A DNA stretch of 5,581 nucleotides, taken from assembly GCA_003252145.1 (NCBI GenBank), contig QKDJ01000286.1:1-5581 (forward strand), in the 5' to 3' direction. Positions 1-4,998 of this stretch are shown here, piece after piece. The notes beneath the pieces are model-generated. The model was given only the letters and a program-made list of their open reading frames with translations, had not been told where the DNA came from and made no database searches. The first letter of the stretch is position 1. Each line of letters opens with the position of its first letter. Source of the stretch: Azovibrio restrictus. GTDB lineage: Bacteria > Pseudomonadota > Gammaproteobacteria > Burkholderiales > Rhodocyclaceae. The position numbers were made by a program, and so were the translations under genes.

Positions 1-302
1 CGGATCAGGAGACGGTGGAAGCAGCCAAACGGCGGGCTAAAAATAACCGAATCGAAGGCTACTACGTTGACAAAAAGAACGAGGCTGATTATCAGCGGCG
101 CCAAGCCGCCTTGGAAAAGGAGGCACAGGCCCGAAGGGATCACAAGAAACGCTGCGAGAAGTACAAGAAAGATGAAGCCCAGGCCCGCAGAGATAAAGAG
201 TTATACGTTACTGAGCGCTTCCGGAATTACGAAGAGCAAAAAGCCAAGGAAGCGGCAGATGCACAATTCACTGAGTGTTTTGGTAGTTCTGCACCACGAT
301 AA
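1..302 (+). CDS. Unidentified highly charged protein, 3' end (5' end probably outside window)
   Basis: I do not recognise this protein. The frame is open from the window edge to the TAA at 300-302, so it is probably the C-terminal part of a longer gene. A GTG at 15 would give 95 residues and follows a GGAG at 8-11, but with only 3 nt of spacing, so it is a poor start. The product is dominated by Lys, Arg, Glu, Ala and Gln with almost no hydrophobic stretch, which suggests a long helix or coiled coil. Counted from the GTG, the heptapeptide EAQARRD occurs twice, at residues 36-42 and 54-60 (18 residues apart), and two cysteines sit at 47 and 88. The layout vaguely recalls the Arg/Glu-rich C-terminal tails of small secreted DUF4124-type proteins, but this is a guess. 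Base composition is more A-rich than in the minus-strand genes. It converges on the tRNA genes. Confidence 0.55.
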   Translation, partial: DQETVEAAKRRAKNNRIEGYYVDKKNEADYQRRQAALEKEAQARRDHKKRCEKYKKDEAQARRDKELYVTERFRNYEEQKAKEAADAQFTECFGSSAPR

Positions 303-332
303 GCAGCGCCTTCGCTCTCCCATCCCATCCTC

Positions 333-357
333 TGCCACCCGTCCATTATGGGTGGCA
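333..357. repeat. 8-bp inverted repeat downstream of the charged-protein gene
   Basis: TGCCACCC at 333-340 and GGGTGGCA at 350-357 form a perfect 8-bp stem with a 9-nt loop, about 30 nt after the stop of the plus-strand gene. No T-run follows on either strand, so this is not a classical intrinsic terminator. It could protect a transcript 3' end or help Rho-dependent termination. A smaller inverted repeat (CAAGCA 364-369, TGCTTG 381-386) follows it. Apart from these, 303-410 holds nothing I can assign. Confidence 0.4.
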
Positions 358-410
358 AACACACAAGCAAACCCAAACACTGCTTGCGTCCCCACGTTTT
401 CCCTACGTTC

Positions 411-447
411 AGAAACGAAAAGGGCCTAGCCCGGAGGCTAAGCCCTT
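411..447 (-). terminator. Rho-independent terminator after the tRNA-Lys genes, possibly bidirectional
   Basis: On the minus strand, 7 nt after the CCA end of tRNA-Lys(CTT), a hairpin is formed by 442-447 and 436-440 pairing with 420-425 and 427-431. One internal mismatch (426/441) interrupts 11 paired bases, and the tetraloop is at 432-435. The stem is followed on the minus strand by a T-rich tail (TTCGTTTC). On the plus strand the same stem is followed, after GAA, by TTTTT at 451-455, so it could also stop transcripts of the convergent plus-strand gene. Confidence 0.8.
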
Positions 448-454
448 GAATTTT

Positions 455-530
455 TGGTGGGTTGTCACAGATTCGAACTGTGGACCTACGGATTAAGAGT
501 CCGCTGCTCTACCAACTGAGCTAACAACCC
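455..530 (-). tRNA. tRNA-Lys (anticodon CTT)
   Basis: This is a 76-nt lysine tRNA with an encoded CCA end. On the minus strand the acceptor stem is GGGTTGT (524-530) paired with ACAACCC (459-465), with discriminator A at 458 and CCA at 455-457. The D arm (GCTC...GAGC) and the T arm (CACAG-TTCGAAT-CTGTG) are intact. The anticodon stem GCGGA/TCCGT has one G-T pair at its outer end. The anticodon loop is CTCTTAA (493-499), so the anticodon is CTT (495-497) and reads AAG. It lies second in a tandem pair, 68 nt after tRNA-Lys(TTT), and is followed by a terminator. Escherichia coli reads both lysine codons with a TTT tRNA only, so a separate CTT isoacceptor fits a genome that uses AAG more. Confidence 0.97.
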
Positions 531-532
531 AA

Positions 533-545
533 CTCGCTTTGCGAG
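533..545 (-). other. Small hairpin directly 5' of tRNA-Lys(CTT)
   Basis: CTCGC (533-537) and GCGAG (541-545) form a 5-bp stem with a 3-nt loop. It would lie in the transcribed leader just upstream of the mature 5' end at 530. It may simply be a pre-tRNA leader structure near the RNase P cleavage site. It is too short to call a regulator. Confidence 0.3.
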
Positions 546-553
546 AGTCGCGC

Positions 554-582
554 ATGATACAGAAGCAACCTGATTCATGCAA
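554..582 (-). promoter_or_regulatory. Candidate second sigma70 promoter for tRNA-Lys(CTT)
   Basis: On the minus strand, TTGCAT (577-582, 3 of 6 consensus bases) is separated by exactly 17 nt from TATCAT (554-559, 5 of 6 bases). A GC-rich stretch follows where the start site would fall. This would let the CTT isoacceptor be transcribed independently of the TTT one. It is weaker than the promoter at 694-722, and read-through from that promoter is also likely because I see no terminator between the two tRNAs. Confidence 0.5.
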
Positions 583-598
583 GACTTTCCCGGTATTT

Positions 599-674
599 TG
601 GTGGGTCGGGCGAGATTCGAACTCGCGACCAACGGATTAAAAGTCCGCTGCTCTACCGACTGAGCTACCGACCC
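599..674 (-). tRNA. tRNA-Lys (anticodon TTT)
   Basis: This is a 76-nt lysine tRNA with encoded CCA (599-601) and discriminator A at 602. The acceptor stem is GGGTCGG (668-674) with CCGACCC (603-609), and the T arm is GCGAG-TTCGAAT-CTCGC. The anticodon loop CTTTTAA (637-643) gives anticodon TTT (639-641), which reads AAA and AAG. The anticodon arm is nearly identical to that of the neighbouring CTT gene, as expected for paralogous isoacceptors. In bacteria U34 of this tRNA normally carries a mnm5s2U-type modification, so it is a thiolated tRNA. It is the first gene after its own strong promoter and begins 77 nt downstream of the transporter stop codon. Confidence 0.98.
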
Positions 675-693
675 GGAACCGGAAAAGTCCGCG

Positions 694-722
694 ATTATAG
701 GTTTCCTGCCGCGAATCGTCAA
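694..722 (-). promoter_or_regulatory. Strong sigma70 promoter of the tRNA-Lys genes
   Basis: On the minus strand, TTGACG (717-722, 5 of 6 bases) and TATAAT (694-699, perfect) are separated by exactly 17 nt. Transcription should start near 686-688, about 12-14 nt before the mature tRNA 5' end at 674. The stretch just after the -10 box reads CGCGG. Such GC-rich discriminators are typical of stable-RNA promoters that respond negatively to ppGpp, so stringent and growth-rate control is inferred. Confidence 0.9.
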
Positions 723-750
723 TGCTGACCCAGGGCAAAAACCTTATAAA

Positions 751-1869
751 TCAGGCATCGGAATTCATCAAACGCCAGTATTGGTATTTCAGGGTGGCCC
801 AGGCACCCAGCAGAATGGCGGCCAGACTCAGGAAAGAACCCAGAGCCAGGGAGGAAACGCCGGAAATCCCTTGGCCAATGGTGCAGCCCATGGCGGTCAC
901 ACCGCAAAAGCCCATGAGCACGCCGCCAATCAGGTGATTGGCCGTGTCTTCCACGTCCCGAAAAGCTTCCCAGCGAAAGCGGCCGCTTGCCACCGCATGG
1001 GCGGCGGAACCACAAATCACGCCCAGTACGGCCACGATGCCGATGGTGAATTTGCGGCTGGCGTCGGACCAGAACATCAACAGTTCCATCGTATAGGCCT
1101 GAGGAGCCACGAAGGAGAGGGACTCCATGCGTCCTGAATTGGTGGCAACAAAGGCTTCCTCCAGGGTCTGAGGATCTTCGGCCAGATAGCCCAGATGGCC
1201 GCTGATGTACCAGATGGCGACGATGCACAGACCCGTACCGACACCGGCCAATAGATTGTCGAAATTGCGGAATTCCCGGCCCAACAGGGCAAACAGGACC
1301 AAAGCGCCACCAATCAACCCGGCGCACAACCACAGGGCTGTTTCAGGCCCCATGCCCAGCCCAATTTCCAACAGATTGGGCAGATCCTGGCCACCCGGAA
1401 TCTCCACTGCCACCTGTTCCAGCACATTGACCCGGAACAGGCCCAGCAGGCCGCGAATGGTGACGTAGGCGGACAGGGCCAACACCAGCATCACCACCAG
1501 GGATTTGAGATTACCGCCACCAATGCGGATAAGCGTCTTGGAACCACAGCCCGAGGCCAGCACCATGCCTACCCCGAAGCAGAAGCCCCCCACCAGATGG
1601 GCCAGCCAGATCAGATGACCACTGCGGTAGATGCTCTTGTCCAGATCGATCAGGCCCACAGCATGGAGCCCGGCAGCCCCCAGGATGGCCACGCCCATGG
1701 CCAGGAGCCACTGACGCATGCGGCCCCAGTCCTCCATGTTGACGATGTCGGACACGGCACCCATGGTGCAAAAGTGGGTGCGCTGACCAATCGCTCCAAA
1801 CAGGAAAGCGACAGCAAAACTCAGCCAGAGCAGGGTGTTGTAGGACACCAGGGTGCTTGCGTCTTCCAT
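751..1869 (-). CDS. YeeE/YedE family membrane transporter (TsuA-like, thiosulfate or related sulfur compound uptake)
   Basis: This is a 372-residue polytopic inner-membrane protein of the YeeE/YedE (Sulf_transp) family. The best-studied relative, TsuA of Spirochaeta thermophila, imports thiosulfate by passing it between conserved cysteines along the pore. About nine or ten hydrophobic segments are visible, for example near 13-29, 52-72, 87-106, 175-197, 205-223, 275-290, 312-330 and 338-358. Family hallmarks are GQRTHFCTMG (C34), ASGCGSKTLIRIGGGNLKS (C108) and MGCTIGQGISGVSSLALGS (C329). The two GC-containing motifs reflect the internal duplication of the fold. Further cysteines at 97, 182, 215, 286 and 322 may not all matter. 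The ATG start has AAGGTGA about 7 nt upstream. It follows queC by 23 nt and probably shares its transcript. No TusA-like partner gene (YeeD/YedF) is present in the window. Family assignment is firm; the exact substrate is inferred. Confidence 0.9.
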   Translation of the reverse strand: MEDASTLVSYNTLLWLSFAVAFLFGAIGQRTHFCTMGAVSDIVNMEDWGRMRQWLLAMGVAILGAAGLHAVGLIDLDKSIYRSGHLIWLAHLVGGFCFGVGMVLASGCGSKTLIRIGGGNLKSLVVMLVLALSAYVTIRGLLGLFRVNVLEQVAVEIPGGQDLPNLLEIGLGMGPETALWLCAGLIGGALVLFALLGREFRNFDNLLAGVGTGLCIVAIWYISGHLGYLAEDPQTLEEAFVATNSGRMESLSFVAPQAYTMELLMFWSDASRKFTIGIVAVLGVICGSAAHAVASGRFRWEAFRDVEDTANHLIGGVLMGFCGVTAMGCTIGQGISGVSSLALGSFLSLAAILLGAWATLKYQYWRLMNSDA

Positions 1870-1892
1870 GAGATCACCTTGAAAAGAGCAAT

Positions 1893-2570
1893 TTAGCTAC
1901 GGTAGGGGGTGGGGTCCGGCAGACCGGCGGCGGCGAAGCCTTCCTGGCGCAGCCGACAGGAATCACAACGCCCGCAGGCACGACCCTCATCATCGGCCTG
2001 ATAGCAGGACACCGTGAGGCCGTAATCCACGCCCAGGCTTGTTCCCATTTTGATGATTTCGGCTTTGGAAAGATGCATCAAAGGTGTGTGCAGGGTCAGG
2101 CGATTGCCTTCCACCCCTGCCTTGGTGGCCAGATTGGCCATATTCTCGAAGGCAGCGATGAACTCGGGACGACAATCCGGGTAGCCGGAATAATCCACCG
2201 CATTGACCCCCACGAAGATGTCCCGACTACCCAGCACCTCGGCCCAGGCCATGGCCAGGGACAGCATGATGGTGTTGCGGGCCGGCACATAGGTGATGGG
2301 AATGCCGGGTTGAACCCCGGTCTCCGGCACCGCCAGACTGGTATCGGTGAGGGCAGAGCCGCCAAACTGGGCCAGATCAAACTTGAGTATCCGGTGTTCC
2401 GCGGCCCCCAGGGCCTTGGCGACCCGCTCGGCCGCCTGCAGTTCGGCCCGATGGCGCTGGCCGTAGTCAAAGGAAAGGCAATAGGAGGCGAATCCCAGAC
2501 GTCCGGCCTCGGCCAGACAGGTGGCGGAATCCAGACCTCCGGAGAGGAGAACGATGGCTTTGGCTTTCAT
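1893..2570 (-). CDS. queC: 7-cyano-7-deazaguanine (preQ0) synthase QueC
   Basis: QueC converts 7-carboxy-7-deazaguanine, the product of QueE, to preQ0 using ATP and ammonia, in the cytoplasmic pathway to queuosine. The 225-residue length is usual for the family. The N-terminal PP-loop ATP-binding motif SGGLDS is at residues 10-15, and FDYGQRH (34-40) and YVPARNT (94-100) are also family-typical. A C-terminal zinc site is formed by C189, C199, C202 and C205 (SCYQ, then ACGRCDSC). The ATG at 2568-2570 is the only sensible start because the frame is closed by a TAG just upstream. I see no Shine-Dalgarno sequence before it. Instead a possible -10 box lies 11 nt upstream, so translation may start on a very short leader. 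It follows the PilZ gene by 53 nt rather than following queE directly. Confidence 0.97.
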   Translation of the reverse strand: MKAKAIVLLSGGLDSATCLAEAGRLGFASYCLSFDYGQRHRAELQAAERVAKALGAAEHRILKFDLAQFGGSALTDTSLAVPETGVQPGIPITYVPARNTIMLSLAMAWAEVLGSRDIFVGVNAVDYSGYPDCRPEFIAAFENMANLATKAGVEGNRLTLHTPLMHLSKAEIIKMGTSLGVDYGLTVSCYQADDEGRACGRCDSCRLRQEGFAAAGLPDPTPYRS

Positions 2571-2581
2571 GATGGGCGCGG

Positions 2582-2609
2582 ACTATACCTTGTTGCTGCA
2601 CTGCGCAAA
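2582..2609 (-). promoter_or_regulatory. Possible promoter just upstream of queC
   Basis: On the minus strand a TATAGT (2582-2587, 5 of 6 bases of the -10 consensus) ends 11 nt before the queC ATG. Candidate -35 elements are poor: TTGCGC (2603-2608) at 15 nt or TTTGCG (2604-2609) at 16 nt, each 3 of 6 bases. If used, transcription would begin only about 4-6 nt before the start codon, which would explain the missing ribosome binding site. It could also be a chance match inside an operon. Confidence 0.3.
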
Positions 2610-2615
2610 AGCAAC
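2592..2615. repeat. Inverted repeat in the PilZ gene-queC gap
   Basis: GTTGCT (2592-2597) and AGCAAC (2610-2615) form a perfect 6-bp inverted repeat with a 12-nt spacer, in the 53-nt gap upstream of queC. No T-run follows on the minus strand, so it is not an intrinsic terminator. One arm lies inside the spacer of the candidate queC promoter and the other borders its -35 region, which is where an operator could sit. Confidence 0.35.
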
Positions 2616-2623
2616 GGAGCCTA

Positions 2624-2986
2624 TCAGACGCGGGAAAGCAGTTCCAGTTCCCGATGCAGCAGGCTTTCGTCGCCCAGATTGAGTTCCACCAGGCGGCGCA
2701 GGTGGGTAATGCTGTCCAGGTCGATTTCCTGGCAACGCAGCCCCAGGCATCCCTCTTCTTCATGGGCGACGAGAGTACTCATGCGGATGCGTTCACCACT
2801 GTTGCCCAGAGGGACTTCGAGGAGGCAATGCTGACCCGGTTGCAGACCGGGATCTTGCAGGGGCCGCAGCAAAGCGCCCTTGAGGGAGATATCCACGACC
2901 ATGGCACTGCACTCACCATTGGCATGCTGCAATCGACCGGGAGAGCTGAATTGGATGCGGGAAAAATGACGACGATTGGTATCCAT
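2624..2986 (-). CDS. Single-domain PilZ c-di-GMP-binding protein (MapZ/PA4608-like)
   Basis: This small cytoplasmic protein of 120 residues is essentially one PilZ domain. Both halves of the c-di-GMP site are present: the RxxxR motif in NRRHFSRI (R6 and R10 from the ATG) and DISLKG (D32, S34, G37). The C-terminal part, with IDLDSITHLRRLVELNLGD, closely matches Pseudomonas aeruginosa PA4608 as I recall it. PA4608 (MapZ) is an adaptor that binds the chemotaxis methyltransferase CheR1 when loaded with c-di-GMP. Whether this protein has the same partner is unknown. I chose the ATG at 2984-2986 because the strong AAGGAGG lies 9 nt before it. The upstream in-frame GTG at 2993-2995 adds three residues but lies only 1 nt after that sequence, too close to use. 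The gene begins 21 nt after queE and separates it from queC. Confidence 0.9.
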   Translation of the reverse strand: MDTNRRHFSRIQFSSPGRLQHANGECSAMVVDISLKGALLRPLQDPGLQPGQHCLLEVPLGNSGERIRMSTLVAHEEEGCLGLRCQEIDLDSITHLRRLVELNLGDESLLHRELELLSRV

Positions 2987-3002
2987 GGCGTCCACCCTCC
3001 TT

Positions 3003-3018
3003 AGGGATTATTTTCCCT
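3003..3018 (-). other. Small hairpin across the queE stop codon, next to the PilZ ribosome binding site
   Basis: AGGGA (3003-3007) and TCCCT (3014-3018) form a 5-bp stem with a 6-nt loop that contains part of the queE stop region. On the minus-strand transcript it ends immediately before the AAGGAGG of the PilZ gene. It is short and could be chance. If real, it could couple PilZ translation to termination of queE translation. Confidence 0.3.
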
Positions 3019-3667
3019 GCATGTTACCCCAGAGCAGTTTATGTAGCTGCATCTGAAAACGCACCTGCAAACCGTCCGCCAGAATCCACTCGGCCAGAGT
3101 CTGGGGCTCCATCTGACCCTGGGCCGGTGACATGAGGACCGTACAACGGGCCATCAGGTCATGCTCGGCAATCCGGGCACAGGCCCAGTCATAGTCTTCC
3201 CGGCTGGCAATGATGATCTTGACCTCATCCCGGGCATTGAGCAGGGGCATGTTGTCCCAACGGTTGCGGGCCACTTCCCCCGATCCCGGGGCCTTCAAAT
3301 CCACAATGCGGGAAACACGGGTATCCACCCCGGCAATATCGAGCGCCCCTGAGGTTTCCAAGGACACATCGTAGCCTCGATCACACAGGGCTGTAAGCAA
3401 ATCAAGACAGCCCTTTTGGGCCAGGGGTTCCCCCCCGGTAACGCAGATCTGCCGGGCGGGAAAGGCGCTGACCTGTTCCAGAACATTTTCCAGACTTAAG
3501 GTTTCCCCACCGGTGAAAGCGTAGGTGGTATCACACCAGGTGCAACGCAGGGGACAACCGGTCAGGCGGACAAAGACCGTGGGCAGGCCCACGCGAGTGG
3601 CCTCGCCTTGCAGGGAATAAAAAATCTCGCTGACCCGCAGCGAGATTCCTGTGGCAACTACCGACAC
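3008..3667 (-). CDS. queE: 7-carboxy-7-deazaguanine synthase QueE
   Basis: QueE is a radical-SAM enzyme that rearranges 6-carboxy-5,6,7,8-tetrahydropterin to 7-carboxy-7-deazaguanine, the step before QueC on the way to queuosine. The 219-residue protein carries the N-terminal substrate motif EIFYSLQGE (14-22), the CxxxCxxC [4Fe-4S] cluster motif (C38, C42, C45), the TGGEP S-adenosylmethionine motif (77-81) and the C-terminal QLHKLLWG (207-214). The start is a GTG placed directly after the cpoB TAA with zero spacing and in the same frame. No clear Shine-Dalgarno sequence is visible, so translation is probably coupled to cpoB. The TAA rules out an upstream extension, and the conserved EIFYSLQGE near the N-terminus leaves little room for a later start. 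Its partner queC lies one gene downstream. Confidence 0.97.
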   Translation of the reverse strand: MSVVATGISLRVSEIFYSLQGEATRVGLPTVFVRLTGCPLRCTWCDTTYAFTGGETLSLENVLEQVSAFPARQICVTGGEPLAQKGCLDLLTALCDRGYDVSLETSGALDIAGVDTRVSRIVDLKAPGSGEVARNRWDNMPLLNARDEVKIIIASREDYDWACARIAEHDLMARCTVLMSPAQGQMEPQTLAEWILADGLQVRFQMQLHKLLWGNMQGK

Positions 3668-4438
3668 TTACTTGATACCCAGGCGCTGGCGTGCTTCCGT
3701 GGCCGCCTTGGAGTCAGGGTACTTGCTCACCACATTGCCCAGGGTGCGCTTGGCAGCCTGAATATTGCCCCAGTCCCGCTGGCAATTGGCGATGGCAATC
3801 ATGGCATCGGGTGCCCGGGTGGAGTCCGGCCAACGGGTGGTCACCACCAGCTGGGCATCAATGGCCTGCTTGCACTGCTTTTGCGCATACCAGGCATTAC
3901 CCAGCCAGAACTGGGCATTGGGTGCCACGTCACTGTCCGGGTGGGCAGCAACAATATTCTCGAAGGCGGTAGCCGCCTCCTTGTATTTTCCGGCCCGGAA
4001 CAAATTGAGGGCGGCTTCGTATTCCTTGGCCTCAGCTGCTGGATCAGCAGTGGTGGCGTGCTGAGCAGCCTGCTGCTGCCCGTTCCCCGCACCCTCCCCT
4101 GGCGCAGCGGCGGCTGCAGGTGGATTGGGTTCCAGGCGACGCAAGCGGCTATCCAGGTCCAGATACAGATCTTGCTGGCGCTTTTTCGACTGCTCGTTTT
4201 CGTAAGTCAGGGTTTCCACCTGCCCACGCAAACGGGCAATTTCTTCACGCAGGCCCAGGATCTGGGTTGCCAATTCAAGCTGGGCCTGAGCCTGGGTGTC
4301 GAAACGTTGTTCGTACTGGGTTTTCAGATCAGTGATCTGCTGCCGGGCCTCTCCATCATCGAAGAGGCCCGCATGGGCCGCCGGTGCGGCCAGCAGGGCA
4401 CACAATAGGACTGCAGGCGTAACCGGACGGCGCAACAT
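3668..4438 (-). CDS. cpoB: Cell division coordinator CpoB (YbgF), periplasmic TPR protein
   Basis: CpoB is a periplasmic protein that binds TolA and, in Escherichia coli, helps coordinate PBP1B peptidoglycan synthesis with Tol-driven outer-membrane constriction. The 256-residue precursor has a signal peptide of about 23 residues (cleavage after AHA, before GLFDD). The cysteine at 13 lacks a proper lipobox, so this is not a lipoprotein. Residues about 30-102 form the heptad-rich N-terminal coiled coil known to trimerise. Residues about 105-137 are a low-complexity Ala/Pro/Gly/Gln linker. Residues 139-256 hold tandem TPR units, marked by LFRAGKYKEAATAFENIV, AQFWLGNAWYAQKQCKQAID and KRTLGNVVSKYPDSKAATEA. 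It starts 2 nt after pal, with AGGCGAG inside the end of pal as a likely ribosome binding site. Confidence 0.95.
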   Translation of the reverse strand: MLRRPVTPAVLLCALLAAPAAHAGLFDDGEARQQITDLKTQYEQRFDTQAQAQLELATQILGLREEIARLRGQVETLTYENEQSKKRQQDLYLDLDSRLRRLEPNPPAAAAAPGEGAGNGQQQAAQHATTADPAAEAKEYEAALNLFRAGKYKEAATAFENIVAAHPDSDVAPNAQFWLGNAWYAQKQCKQAIDAQLVVTTRWPDSTRAPDAMIAIANCQRDWGNIQAAKRTLGNVVSKYPDSKAATEARQRLGIK

Positions 4439-4440
4439 GA

Positions 4441-4971
4441 TTAGTACTCGCCTACGTAGAGGATGTCGGCACGACGGTTGTCAGCCCAGGAGGACTCGTC
4501 ATGACCTTCGGTACGGGGCTTTTCTTCACCCAGGCTGACGGATTCGATCTGGTCTTCACGCACACCCAGCAGCACCATCATCTGCTTCACGCCATCGGCA
4601 CGCTTCTGACCCAGGGACAGGTTGTACTCGCGGCTACCCCGTTCGTCGGTATTGCCTTGGATCAGGATCTTGAACTGACGGTTTTCGGTCAGGAACTTGG
4701 CGTGGGCAGTCACCAGGGAACGGTACTCTTCGGACACATCGTAGCGATCCAGGCCAAAGAAGATGCTGCGCTTGGACAGGATGCTGGAAGGATCGGTCAG
4801 CACGGCAGGCAGATTGCCACGCTGCACACCACCGGCATCCACGCGGGCCACGCCATTGGGATCACGGCTTTCAACAGCAGCACCACCTTCGGGTTCGCCA
4901 GTGGTACCACAACCGGTCAAGACCAGGGCTACGGCCACGGAGGCCAGGGACAGCTTCATTGCGTTTTTCAT
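4441..4971 (-). CDS. pal: Peptidoglycan-associated lipoprotein Pal
   Basis: Pal is the outer-membrane lipoprotein of the Tol-Pal system. It anchors the outer membrane to peptidoglycan and is moved to the division site by TolB and the TolQRA motor. The 176-residue precursor has a lipoprotein signal peptide ending in the lipobox LTGC, with C21 as the lipidated cysteine. A flexible Gly/Glu/Ala linker follows to about residue 60. The OmpA-like domain (about 68-176) carries the peptidoglycan-binding signature NTDERGSREYN (107-117), the SLGQKRA run (119-125) and the later NRRADI (165-170). D109 and R124 fall at the positions expected to contact diaminopimelate. The ATG is preceded by TGGAG with about 8 nt of spacing. 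It lies 27 nt after tolB and 2 nt before cpoB. Confidence 0.98.
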   Translation of the reverse strand: MKNAMKLSLASVAVALVLTGCGTTGEPEGGAAVESRDPNGVARVDAGGVQRGNLPAVLTDPSSILSKRSIFFGLDRYDVSEEYRSLVTAHAKFLTENRQFKILIQGNTDERGSREYNLSLGQKRADGVKQMMVLLGVREDQIESVSLGEEKPRTEGHDESSWADNRRADILYVGEY

Positions 4972-4998
4972 GGGTTTTGCTCCATCTGCAGGGTTTTA

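Noticed and set aside
67..429. 120-codon plus-strand frame overlapping the charged-protein gene
   Set aside because: It runs out of frame through the gap and into the terminator hairpin. The frame ending at 302 has more protein-like composition and internal repeats.
486..722. 78-codon minus-strand reading frame across both tRNA genes
   Set aside because: It is a translation of the tRNA-Lys sequences and spacer. Its SVEQRTFNP-type string is a well-known artefact of tRNA genes.
719..1333. 204-codon minus-strand frame overlapping the transporter
   Set aside because: It is an out-of-frame shadow of the YeeE/YedE gene, rich in Arg, Gly and His, and lacks the family motifs.
2592..2615. An intrinsic terminator between the PilZ gene and queC
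   Set aside because: The stem is only 6 bp with a 12-nt loop, and no T-run follows it on the minus strand.
2571..2623. A preQ1 riboswitch upstream of queC
   Set aside because: The gap is only 53 nt and mostly occupied by a simple inverted repeat. I see no preQ1 aptamer layout with an A-rich tail pairing into the loop.
2073..2834. 253-codon plus-strand frame opposite queC and the PilZ gene
   Set aside because: It runs antisense across two well-supported genes and the gap between them, with no recognisable domain or ribosome binding site.
3608..4408. 266-codon plus-strand frame opposite cpoB, longer than cpoB itself
   Set aside because: The minus strand encodes a signal peptide, coiled coil and TPR repeats in the expected tol-pal position. 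The antisense frame is a by-product of GC-rich codon use and has no recognisable motif.
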